A stretch of 11,955 bases of DNA from Pseudomonadales bacterium (GTDB lineage: Bacteria; Pseudomonadota; Gammaproteobacteria; Pseudomonadales; JAHEIH01): positions 1-11,955 of the forward strand of contig JALRIU010000332.1 in the NCBI GenBank assembly GCA_023255355.1, read 5' to 3'. Below are positions 1-6,774 of this stretch, one piece after another. Under the pieces are notes generated by a model. It made no database searches. It was not told where the DNA came from and was given only the letters and a program-made list of their open reading frames with translations. Both the position numbers and the translations under genes were made by a program. Each line of letters opens with the position of its first letter. The stretch's first letter is position 1.

Positions 1-39
1 CTCCAGTGTCTCAGCGGAGAACCTCTGCAAGGGACGCGC

Positions 40-100
40 ACTATAGTGATCTGACTGACCGATAGCAAGCGATTTTTACAAAATATTTAAGATTTTTTTA
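40..100 (-). promoter_or_regulatory. Strong sigma-70 promoter of rRNA type, firing out of the left edge
   Basis: On the minus strand there is a -35 TTGCTA (68-63), a 17-bp spacer and a -10 TATAGT (45-40), followed by a GC-rich discriminator (GCGCGTCCC). Upstream of the -35, positions 71-100 are almost pure A/T and resemble an UP element bound by the RNA polymerase alpha C-terminal domain. UP element plus GC-rich discriminator is the usual design of stringently controlled rRNA promoters. Transcription would start near position 33 and leave the window. A short CTCC...GGAG pairing lies in the leader at 1-19. In P. aeruginosa the tyrosyl-tRNA synthetase gene at this locus is followed by a 16S rRNA gene, so an rRNA operon is the likeliest target. 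The gene itself is outside the window, and a tRNA operon is the alternative. Confidence 0.75.
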
Positions 101-106
101 AGGAGC

Positions 107-150
107 TATAAAAGCGGTCAAGATATGATCAAAACGATCACATCTTGACC
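107..150 (-). terminator. Intrinsic terminator of tyrS
   Basis: A 15-bp inverted repeat (116-130 with 136-150) has a 5-nt loop and begins 6 bp after the tyrS stop codon. As minus-strand RNA the stem is continuous, with one G-U pair; as plus-strand RNA the same position is an A-C mismatch. On the minus strand it is followed by a short U-rich run (GCUUUUAU). It probably keeps tyrS transcription from entering the rRNA-type promoter just beyond it. Confidence 0.8.
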
Positions 151-156
151 TTGAAA

Positions 157-1455
157 TTAGATTTCGAAAAGGTGGTATTTCTTTTTACCCAAGCGCACAA
201 CAAAGTACTTGCCGAACATCGCCTTGTCGGCAGCAAATATATCTGTAATGGCCATATTGCTTTCCATTCCACAGGCATTGCCGTTTACAAACACAGAGTT
301 TCGCTGCAATGCATCTTTTACCTGTTTGCCAGATGCCGCCATACCGTGATCTGCCAACAAGCTGGTTAAGGGCGTATCTGCCAATTCCGTTGGCACTATA
401 TTAGATGAAGGCAGACCATCAAGTTTAATCTGCGCAAGATCAGCAGCAGATAACTCGGTAAGTTCACCGCTGAATAAGGCTTCAGTAATTCGTTCAGCAG
501 CGCGCAAACCTTCATCGCCATGAATCATTACGGTCATTTCACGCGCCAAAATACCTTGTGCCTGTGGGCGCCCTTCTGCAGAAGCATCACTTGCCTCAAT
601 CGCTGCAATTTCCTCAACAGTTAAAAAGGTGAAGTAACGAAGAAACTTATAAACATCAGCATCTGCTGTACCCAACCAGAATTGATAGAAAGCGTAAGGC
701 GATGTCTTATTCGCATCTAACCAAATTGTGCCGCTTTCTGTTTTACCAAATTTTGTACCATCGGCTTTAGTAACTAATGGCATGGTTAAACCAAAAACAC
801 TTCCGCCATACATACGTCGAGCTAGATCAATACCGCCAGTAATGTTGCCCCACTGATCTGATCCACCAATTTGCAATTCACACTGATGACGATGATACAG
901 CTCAGCAAAGTCAAAGCTCTGTAAAATCATATAGGTAAACTCAGTAAATGAGATACCTGAACCTTCACGCTCGATACGCTGTTTAACAGATTCCTTGGCC
1001 ACCATCTGGTTAACTGAAAAATGTTTTCCAACATCTCTTAAAAAATCTAGAACATTGACATCTTTGGTCCAGTCTAAATTGTTAACCACGATTGCTGAAT
1101 TGTCGCCACAATCAAAATCTATAAAAGCAGAGACTTGAGCACGTAACTTATCAACCCAACTTGCAACGACATCTGGCGTATTTAATTTTCTCTCTTGCGC
1201 TTTAAACGATGGATCACCAATAAGCCCAGTTGCCCCACCCACTAAAGCGATAGGTGTATGCCCAGCCAATTGAAAACGCTTCAACATTAATAACGGCACA
1301 AGACTACCAATGTGCAGACTATCTGCCGTAGGATCAAATCCACAATAAAGAGTTCTAGGCTGTGACAAAAACGCCACGAAGTCATCACCACCAGAAGTTT
1401 GAGAGACCAAACCTCTTGCCTGTAAATCCGCCAATAAACCCGAATTTGCTGTCAT
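157..1455 (-). CDS. tyrS: Tyrosyl-tRNA synthetase (E. coli TyrS type)
   Basis: Cytoplasmic class I aminoacyl-tRNA synthetase that charges tRNA-Tyr with tyrosine using ATP. The 432-residue length fits the family (E. coli about 424). Visible motifs: the HIGH-class signature as HIGS (residues 48-51), GGATGLIGDPSFKA (73-86), the tyrosine/tRNA-site segment QIGGSDQWGNI (195-205) and the KMSKS-class loop KFGKT (235-239). An S4-like RNA-binding domain spans about 364-430 and ends in the basic RLGKKKYHLF. The ATG at 1455 is preceded by a modest AGGA-like site. The fourth residue of HIGS is Ser where most family members have His. The gene stands alone, divergent from the M23 peptidase gene and followed by its own hairpin terminator and an rRNA-type promoter, a natural place for a translation gene. 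Identity is essentially certain. Confidence 0.98.
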   Translation of the reverse strand: MTANSGLLADLQARGLVSQTSGGDDFVAFLSQPRTLYCGFDPTADSLHIGSLVPLLMLKRFQLAGHTPIALVGGATGLIGDPSFKAQERKLNTPDVVASWVDKLRAQVSAFIDFDCGDNSAIVVNNLDWTKDVNVLDFLRDVGKHFSVNQMVAKESVKQRIEREGSGISFTEFTYMILQSFDFAELYHRHQCELQIGGSDQWGNITGGIDLARRMYGGSVFGLTMPLVTKADGTKFGKTESGTIWLDANKTSPYAFYQFWLGTADADVYKFLRYFTFLTVEEIAAIEASDASAEGRPQAQGILAREMTVMIHGDEGLRAAERITEALFSGELTELSAADLAQIKLDGLPSSNIVPTELADTPLTSLLADHGMAASGKQVKDALQRNSVFVNGNACGMESNMAITDIFAADKAMFGKYFVVRLGKKKYHLFEI

Positions 1456-1623
1456 CGTCCTAACCTATAAAAATACTGATTTGCGCGCACCTTACAACAA
1501 CCAACTAAAATTGCAAGATACAAACACTTTTTAGAAGGCTTGAGTTTTGAATATTTCGACCAAAGTCTTGTCGCTGCCTCTAGATAACACAAAGGATTGC
1601 GCGGTATACTCAAGCAGTAATAA
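1456..1623. promoter_or_regulatory. Divergent intergenic region between tyrS and the M23 peptidase gene
   Basis: These 168 bp must hold promoters for both flanking genes. On the plus strand the best -10 is TATACT (1605-1610), without a convincing -35. On the minus strand, toward tyrS, the best guess is TTGTAA with TATTTT about 16 bp further on, which is weak. An 8-bp inverted repeat, GCTTGAGT (1538-1545) and ACTCAAGC (1608-1615), spans part of the region and its right arm overlaps the TATACT box; it may be coincidental. I see no RNA gene here, and the short minus-strand open frame across it has no protein-like features. Confidence 0.4.
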
Positions 1624-2991
1624 ATGACCGGCAGCAACATGCAAACAAACAGAAAATCTCAAGCCACCCCCATTGGCAAAACTAATAAGTCAACCATTCC
1701 ACGCAAACACATATTTGCGGCAAGTTTGAGCGTCCTTATGATTTTGTTTGTGCTACTGTTTGTGCCTGATGACAACGCCAGCGAACGTTTGTCCACACCA
1801 ATAGCATTGAATATAGCCTCTAAAACCACTGCAACGCTTCCGCAAACAGAGCCCGTACCCCAAGAACCCGAAATAATCTGGAAAAGTCTAGAAGTAAAAA
1901 AAGGAGACACCCTTTCAGATATATTCAAACGTGCCAAACTCTCCCCGACTGATATGATGAACATCATAAATAGCGGCCCTGAAGGAAAGCAGTTAACTCG
2001 TATATTCCCAGGTCAATCCATAAGCTACTCACTTACCCCTACTGGCAGCCTATCCTCTCTCAAATATCATTTATCTGCCCTGGAAACTACCGAGTTTACT
2101 CTTAATGGAAGCGACATTACTGCTAAGCATGAAAAACTTACGCCTGACATCTATGAAGATTTTAAACATGCCCGTATTGATAGCTCTCTGTTTTTAGCTG
2201 GACAAAAAGCAGGGCTTAGCCAAAATCAGATTATGGAAATCGCTAGTATCTTTAGCGGCGTCATCGATTTTGTCCTCGATCCACGCACCGGAGATTCCTT
2301 CAGCGTGCTCTATGAAAAACAGTATCTCAATGGTGAATACATAGGTGACGGAGAAATTCTGGCAGCACAATATATTGGTGAAGATGGCGAATTAACGGCC
2401 TATCGCTACCTTGATAGCAACGGCAATATTGGTTACTACTCGCCTGAAGGCGTTAGCATGCGAAAAGCGTTCTTGAGAGCACCACTAGATTTTACCCGCA
2501 TCAGCTCTAATTTTGATATGCGTCGCAAGCATCCAATTCACAAACTTGTAAAAGCACATCGCGGCATTGACTATGCTGCACCAAGAGGAACCCCCATTTA
2601 TGCTGCTGGGGATGGCAGAGTTATAAAAGCAGGCTACAGTCGCGCAAACGGAAATTTTGTTTTTATCCAACATGGTGACCAATACACCACCAAGTACATT
2701 CACTTGGATAAACGTAAAGTTAAAACCGGCCAACGCGTTAAGCAAAAGCAGATTATCGGGACAGTTGGTTCTACCGGTTATGCCACGGGGCCACATTTGC
2801 ATTATGAGTTCTTGGTTAATGGAGTACACCGCAACCCTAGAACCATTGTAGACAAACTTCCAAAAGCCAAATCTATCGATCCAGCTGAACTCGATAGATT
2901 TATCGTAGAGACCAAACCTCTTGCTGAGCAATTTACTAGCTATCAACATCGCTTTGCTAGGTCTGCCAACTCAACAGGTACCGGCGAGTAA
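1624..2991 (+). CDS. Membrane-anchored M23 (LytM) peptidoglycan endopeptidase, MepM-like
   Basis: Predicted zinc D,D-endopeptidase that cleaves peptide cross-links in peptidoglycan, acting in the periplasm from an inner-membrane anchor. The 455-residue protein has a basic cytoplasmic tail (1-29), one hydrophobic segment (about 30-47), an OapA/LysM-like domain (about 85-135, with VKKGDTLSDIF), a middle domain like that of Csd3/MepM (about 150-290) and a C-terminal LytM domain (about 295-410). The zinc motifs are intact: H312 and D316 in HRGIDYAAP, H360 in YIHL, and H391/H393 in GPHLHYEF. E. coli MepM (about 440 aa) has the same architecture. Start choice is uncertain: the ATG at 1624 and the one at 1639 both lack a clear ribosome site. 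If the TATACT box at 1605-1610 is the promoter, 1639 is better because 1624 would leave almost no leader. The stop codon overlaps the anmK start by one base (TAATG), implying coupled translation. Confidence 0.92.
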   Translation: MTGSNMQTNRKSQATPIGKTNKSTIPRKHIFAASLSVLMILFVLLFVPDDNASERLSTPIALNIASKTTATLPQTEPVPQEPEIIWKSLEVKKGDTLSDIFKRAKLSPTDMMNIINSGPEGKQLTRIFPGQSISYSLTPTGSLSSLKYHLSALETTEFTLNGSDITAKHEKLTPDIYEDFKHARIDSSLFLAGQKAGLSQNQIMEIASIFSGVIDFVLDPRTGDSFSVLYEKQYLNGEYIGDGEILAAQYIGEDGELTAYRYLDSNGNIGYYSPEGVSMRKAFLRAPLDFTRISSNFDMRRKHPIHKLVKAHRGIDYAAPRGTPIYAAGDGRVIKAGYSRANGNFVFIQHGDQYTTKYIHLDKRKVKTGQRVKQKQIIGTVGSTGYATGPHLHYEFLVNGVHRNPRTIVDKLPKAKSIDPAELDRFIVETKPLAEQFTSYQHRFARSANSTGTGE

Positions 2992-4088
2992 TGGCAGAAC
3001 TCTATGTTGGGTTAATGTCTGGCACTAGCCTCGATGCCATTGATTGTGTCATCGTCGATTTTGAAAATGGTATTGAACTTAAAGCTGCGCAATCTTTTCC
3101 GTTAAGCAAACAGCTTCGACAGGAAATCCTTGATTTATGTAGCCCTGGTGAAAATGAAATCAACCGCATGGGCATACTTGATCGATTACTAGGTAAAGAT
3201 TTTGCACTTGCTGTAACAACCACGTTGACTCGTGCAAGTATTGATGCATCATCTATTACCGCAATCGGTAGTCACGGCCAAACAATACGTCACAACCCAA
3301 ATAGCATAAATGATCCAAGCTTCACTCTGCAGATAGGTGACCCAAATACCATTGCTCTAGAAACCGGCATTGACACTGTGGCAGACTTTCGCCGTAAAGA
3401 TATCGCTGCAGGTGGTCAAGGCGCACCATTAGTGCCTGCATTTCATAGCGCTGTTTTTGCTGATAAAGCGCCCAATGCTGCACTACTTAACATTGGCGGC
3501 ATGGCCAACGTCAGTCTGCTTGAGCCTCCTTTATTAGGTTACGATACTGGGCCAGGCAACGTGCTCATCGACAGTTATTGCTTAAAACTATTCAGCCGAA
3601 ACTATGATGATGGCGGAAGAATTGCTGCCTCAGGCAAGATCAACAATACACTACTAAGCGATTTACTCTCTCATCCTTTCATTGATAAACAGGCGCCTAA
3701 AAGCTGCGGTAGGGAAGAGTTTAACGATGAATGGTGCAGTCCAATTCTCGCTAAATACCAGCTAGAACCTGCAGATATCATTTGCACACTGACTGAATTT
3801 ACAGCTTTATCGGTGGTCCGAGGACTTGCATTAAGTGGACGTAATATTGAAGAAATTATCGTCTGTGGTGGCGGCGCCTTTAATCAGCATTTACTGGCCC
3901 GCATTGCCTATCATTCTAACAAGCGAATAACGAGTAGCGAACATTACGGTGTAGCACCCCAATGGATGGAAGCCATTGCTTTTGCATGGTTTGCACAAAG
4001 AACACTTAAAAAAGAATACAGCAACGCACCAAGTGTTACAGGTGCATCAAAACAACTCGTACTAGGCGGAATTTATTACGCTAGGTGA
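2991..4088 (+). CDS. anmK: Anhydro-N-acetylmuramic acid kinase
   Basis: Cytoplasmic enzyme of cell-wall recycling. It opens the 1,6-anhydro ring of anhydro-MurNAc and phosphorylates the sugar with ATP to give MurNAc-6-phosphate. The 365-residue length is normal. Family motifs are all present: the N-terminal phosphate-binding loop MSGTSLD (9-15), GSHGQT (93-98), ADFRRKDIAAGGQGAPL (131-147), NIGGMAN (167-173) and GYDTGPGN (183-190), in which D185 is in the position of the catalytic base. The start overlaps the stop of the upstream M23 peptidase gene by one base, so the two are almost certainly one operon. The pairing makes sense: one enzyme acts on the wall, the other salvages a turnover product. 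The 3' end lies only 2 bp from the convergent erpA stop codon, with no clear terminator between them. Confidence 0.97.
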   Translation: MAELYVGLMSGTSLDAIDCVIVDFENGIELKAAQSFPLSKQLRQEILDLCSPGENEINRMGILDRLLGKDFALAVTTTLTRASIDASSITAIGSHGQTIRHNPNSINDPSFTLQIGDPNTIALETGIDTVADFRRKDIAAGGQGAPLVPAFHSAVFADKAPNAALLNIGGMANVSLLEPPLLGYDTGPGNVLIDSYCLKLFSRNYDDGGRIAASGKINNTLLSDLLSHPFIDKQAPKSCGREEFNDEWCSPILAKYQLEPADIICTLTEFTALSVVRGLALSGRNIEEIIVCGGGAFNQHLLARIAYHSNKRITSSEHYGVAPQWMEAIAFAWFAQRTLKKEYSNAPSVTGASKQLVLGGIYYAR

Positions 4089-4090
4089 AT

Positions 4091-4444
4091 TTAAATAGAA
4101 AAAGAAGAACCACAACCACAGGTTGTTTCGGCATTGGGATTGTTCACAATGAATTTTGATCCTTCAAGCCCCTCAGTATAATCAACTTCAGCGCCTGCTA
4201 AGTATTGAATACTCATCGCATCGACTAATAAACCAACACCATCACGCTCGATAAAGGTGTCATCTTCAGCAATCAATTCATCGAAAGTAAATCCGTATTG
4301 AAAGCCAGCACAACCTCCACCCGTCACAAAAACACGTAAGCACAACTCATCATTACCTTCATCATCTTTGAGAAAGCGAACTTTATCAGCAGCACGCTGA
4401 GTAAATGTCATTGTTAATGGGTCAAAAGATTGGGCTTCAGACAT
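4091..4444 (-). CDS. erpA: Iron-sulfur cluster insertion protein ErpA
   Basis: A-type Fe-S carrier that receives clusters from the assembly scaffold and hands them to target enzymes; in E. coli these include IspG of isoprenoid synthesis. From the ATG at 4444 the protein has 117 residues (E. coli ErpA 114). The three cluster-binding cysteines are present: C45 in TGGGCAGFQYG, and C109 and C111 in the terminal CGCG. The frame stays open upstream to a TTG at 4501, but that extension (19 residues) is not like the family and overlaps the bactofilin stop, so the ATG, with a GTGAG-like ribosome site 7 bases upstream, is preferred. It is the last gene of the argC-DUF6776-bactofilin-erpA run, 53 bp after the bactofilin gene; I found no convincing promoter in that gap. 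Confidence 0.95.
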   Translation of the reverse strand: MSEAQSFDPLTMTFTQRAADKVRFLKDDEGNDELCLRVFVTGGGCAGFQYGFTFDELIAEDDTFIERDGVGLLVDAMSIQYLAGAEVDYTEGLEGSKFIVNNPNAETTCGCGSSFSI

Positions 4445-4497
4445 ACTAGAACTCACAATTTGGAGGGTGGCATTGTCGCAAAAACCCAGTGTTACAG

Positions 4498-4887
4498 TCA
4501 AGTATTGCTTTTATTAATCGCAACAACGTTAGCCGTGTCTTTGACTTCAATCTGAACTAGATTACCTGCGATAACTGCGCCTTTAACCATCTCCATAGAA
4601 TGGTAGTACAGATTACCTGTAACATTAGCACCCGCTGCCAACTCAAGATGACCGACCGCATGAATATCACCCTCAACGCGCCCATCCACAATGACATTGG
4701 GCACATGAATGTCGCCAACAACATGGCCACCCATTGCAATGCGAAGACTTGATTGACTGGCAGTATCTGCCTCGATATTTCCGTGAATTTCTCCTTCAAC
4801 CTCGAGATGATCGTTAAAGGTTAAACTGCCACTTAGTTTAGTGCCGGCGGAGATTAAGCTGGTCTTATTATTACTATTGAAAAACAT
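4498..4887 (-). CDS. Bactofilin-family polymer-forming cytoskeletal protein
   Basis: Bactofilins self-assemble without nucleotide into filaments on the cytoplasmic face of the inner membrane and scaffold other proteins, often enzymes that shape the cell wall. The 129-residue protein is a typical small member. The N-terminus (MFFNSNNK) resembles the short MF-plus-basic-residue peptide that tethers other bactofilins to the membrane. Residues about 12-112 are a right-handed beta-helix of repeated short strands with periodic Gly and hydrophobics (LEVEGEIHGNIEA, VVGDIHV, VDGRVEGDIHA, AGANVTGNLYY). A polar tail follows (113-129). The ATG directly abuts the TAG stop of the upstream membrane-protein gene, and its strong GGAGG ribosome site lies inside the last two codons of that gene, so the two should be made together. 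The nearby M23 peptidase gene is a plausible functional partner. Confidence 0.9.
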   Translation of the reverse strand: MFFNSNNKTSLISAGTKLSGSLTFNDHLEVEGEIHGNIEADTASQSSLRIAMGGHVVGDIHVPNVIVDGRVEGDIHAVGHLELAAGANVTGNLYYHSMEMVKGAVIAGNLVQIEVKDTANVVAINKSNT

Positions 4888-5643
4888 CTAGCCTCCTAAA
4901 TTGATAACTTCAGCCCATGCTAACTCAGACTCAAATTTTTCATTTTTCCCAGTGTTAGCTATTAAATATAGCGTCTTAGCAGAAAAATTGCTGGGTAATT
5001 TAACGTTAAGTGAGAAGTTCTGAAAATACTTGAACCTCAAGGGAATAGTATTATCTACTCCCAACTCTTGTAAATTTAACCTTCGCACAACGTCTACCTG
5101 TCGACCTTCATCATCAATACGAGTTTGTATTCCCTCGATCGCAATTTGCAGATTACCTTTAATCAGCTGATGATTAAGGGTCAACTGCTGGATGACGCCA
5201 CTAATCAGTAAATCACTTACCAGCGAACCACCGGTGACTTCAACATGCCTAAAGCTGATTGCACCATCCATAGAAGGATCCATCAAACCTTTGTAAAAAA
5301 CAATTTGTTCCTCTAGGTCTGACCTGAACCTTTCTGCCTCAACAAGATCTTTACGCAACGCTTCGTTTGCCCTAACACCTAATTCAACCTCGAGAGCTGC
5401 AGCACTTTGTTGCCGTTTGAGTATGTCGTACTTCTTTTGAAGCTGAGAAATAGCATTTTTCTGCTCGCTATTTTTTTTCTCAAGCTGGACACGCCAAGCA
5501 GCGCTGTGCAGCCCACCTAAATAGTAAGCTGCCACCATCGCCAAAAGTAAAATTGTGAGGAACCCGCCCCGAGAGAGAAACCTTCGCCATGGTACAAAGT
5601 GAATAATTTCAGTCTTGTATTGCGGGCTTCCTTTATTTGGCAT
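4888..5643 (-). CDS. Single-pass membrane protein with periplasmic coiled coil (DUF6776-like)
   Basis: Function not established. The 251-residue protein has a short basic cytoplasmic tail (1-27, with PWRRFLSRGG), one transmembrane helix (about 28-45) and a long heptad-rich coiled coil (about 52-118, with LEKKNSEQKNAISQLQKKYDILKRQ). A C-terminal beta-rich domain (about 121-251) follows and by topology should be periplasmic. There are no recognisable catalytic motifs. I associate it with the gammaproteobacterial DUF6776 family from its position between argC and the bactofilin gene and its layout; this is from memory. It starts 2 bp after the argC stop and directly abuts the bactofilin gene. The topology would suit an adaptor linking a cytoplasmic bactofilin filament to the periplasm, but that is inference. 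Confidence 0.75.
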   Translation of the reverse strand: MPNKGSPQYKTEIIHFVPWRRFLSRGGFLTILLLAMVAAYYLGGLHSAAWRVQLEKKNSEQKNAISQLQKKYDILKRQQSAAALEVELGVRANEALRKDLVEAERFRSDLEEQIVFYKGLMDPSMDGAISFRHVEVTGGSLVSDLLISGVIQQLTLNHQLIKGNLQIAIEGIQTRIDDEGRQVDVVRRLNLQELGVDNTIPLRFKYFQNFSLNVKLPSNFSAKTLYLIANTGKNEKFESELAWAEVINLGG

Positions 5644-5645
5644 AA

Positions 5646-6686
5646 CTAAGGATTCAGTCCTAGACCTCTTAGACCATCCTTTTCATCAAGATCGAGCATA
5701 ATATTCATTATTTGCACCGCTTGACCAGACGCACCTTTAACCAAATTATCGATAACCGCTAGTACCACCACGGTATTACGATTCTGTGGTTGGTGCACCG
5801 CCAACCGACAAATATTCGCGCCTTTGACAGAACGTGTTTGCGGACATGAGCCTGCAGGCATAACATCGACAAAAGGCTCATTGCGATACGTGTCTTCAAA
5901 CAATGCCTGTAAATCAGCCACTTCACCACGCAACTCTGCATACATTGTGGAGTGTATGCCTCGTATTGTTGGCAACAAGTGCGGCACAAACGTTAAATTA
6001 ACTGGCCCACCTGACATCAATGCCAAACCTTGTTCAATTTCAGGCAAATGACGATGACCCGCAACGCCATAGGCCTTAAAAGAATCACTGACTTCAGCAA
6101 ATATATTATCAATCTTTCCTTGTCGACCAGCACCGCTAACACCTGACGCTGAATTCGCGATTAGGCGACTGGGATCGATAAGCCCTGCTTTAAGTAAAGG
6201 CATCAAACCCAACTGTACAGAGGTCGGGTAACAACCTGGCGCAGCAACAAGCTGAGCGGTTTTGATTTGTTCACGATTCATCTCTGGCAAACCATAAACA
6301 GCCATCTCCACTAAATCTGGACATGTATGGGGCTGACCATACCAGCGCTCCCATAGCGCGACATCCTTGATCCTAAAGTCAGCAGATAAATCAATGACAC
6401 GCACACCTCTAGCAATTAGTGACGGCATCGAAGACATAGCAACGCCATGAGGCGTCGCGAAAAACACCACATCACATTCAGCAAGAACATCATCATCAGG
6501 CACACTAAAACATAAATTGTCATAGAAGCCACGCAAGCTCGGGAAAAGTTCCGCAACACTCATACCCGATTCTGACCGAGAAGTAATCGCAGTGACCTCT
6601 GCAGAGGAATGAGTCGCCAATAAACGTAATAATTCAACGCCGGTATAACCAGTACCGCCAACGATACCTACTTTAATCTTTGACAT
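5646..6686 (-). CDS. argC: N-acetyl-gamma-glutamyl-phosphate reductase
   Basis: Third step of arginine biosynthesis: NADPH-dependent reduction of N-acetylglutamyl-5-phosphate to the semialdehyde, in the cytoplasm. The 346 residues match the longer ArgC class found in pseudomonads. Motifs: the nucleotide-binding loop GGTGYTG (10-16), FFATPHGVAM (75-84), the catalytic cysteine C152 in AAPGCYPTS, SGVSGAGR (181-188) and the histidine-bearing AGHRHLPEIEQ (209-219). The ATG at 6686 has only a weak ribosome site. It appears to be the first gene of a four-gene minus-strand run, transcribed from the 88-bp gap shared with the divergent chloride-channel gene. The downstream partners have no link to arginine metabolism, so the operon is probably of convenience. 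Confidence 0.97.
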   Translation of the reverse strand: MSKIKVGIVGGTGYTGVELLRLLATHSSAEVTAITSRSESGMSVAELFPSLRGFYDNLCFSVPDDDVLAECDVVFFATPHGVAMSSMPSLIARGVRVIDLSADFRIKDVALWERWYGQPHTCPDLVEMAVYGLPEMNREQIKTAQLVAAPGCYPTSVQLGLMPLLKAGLIDPSRLIANSASGVSGAGRQGKIDNIFAEVSDSFKAYGVAGHRHLPEIEQGLALMSGGPVNLTFVPHLLPTIRGIHSTMYAELRGEVADLQALFEDTYRNEPFVDVMPAGSCPQTRSVKGANICRLAVHQPQNRNTVVVLAVIDNLVKGASGQAVQIMNIMLDLDEKDGLRGLGLNP

Positions 6687-6774
6687 ACATATCTAGCTCG
6701 AAAGGAAATAAGCTGTCTATAATAAGCCGCTATGCAGAAAATCAAAAGCCACAAGACGATAGAAAATACTAACG
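6687..6774. promoter_or_regulatory. Divergent promoter region for argC and the CLC gene
   Basis: The 88-bp gap contains back-to-back -10-like hexamers: a perfect TATAAT on the plus strand (6718-6723), toward the CLC gene, and TATTAT on the minus strand (6724-6719), toward argC. The plus-strand box lacks a good -35 at normal spacing, so it would need an activator or another start. On the minus strand TTGATT lies 15 bp upstream of TATTAT, shorter than ideal. No perfect ARG box is evident by eye. Confidence 0.45.

Noticed and set aside
145..369. Plus-strand open frame of 74 codons antisense to tyrS
   Set aside because: It lies wholly within tyrS, has no ribosome site or protein-family features, and starts in the tyrS terminator hairpin.
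1452..1640. Minus-strand open frame of 62 codons across the tyrS/M23 gap, overlapping the tyrS start by 4 bases
   Set aside because: Its ATG is the reverse complement of the CATG around the M23 start, it lacks a ribosome site, and the product has low-quality composition with no recognisable motifs. The gap is needed for two promoters.
4112..4126. ACAACC-ACA-GGTTGT hairpin near the anmK/erpA junction as a terminator
   Set aside because: The loop is tiny, there is no T-tract after it on the plus strand, and it encodes the conserved CGCG-region of ErpA.
4445..4501. N-terminal extension of ErpA from a TTG codon
   Set aside because: Family length, conserved N-terminus and a usable ribosome site all favour the ATG at 4444.
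6680..6685. Perfect TTGACA on the plus strand at the argC start
   Set aside because: No -10 lies at 16-18 bp; the TATAAT at 6718 is 32 bp away, and the hexamer comes from the argC start codons.
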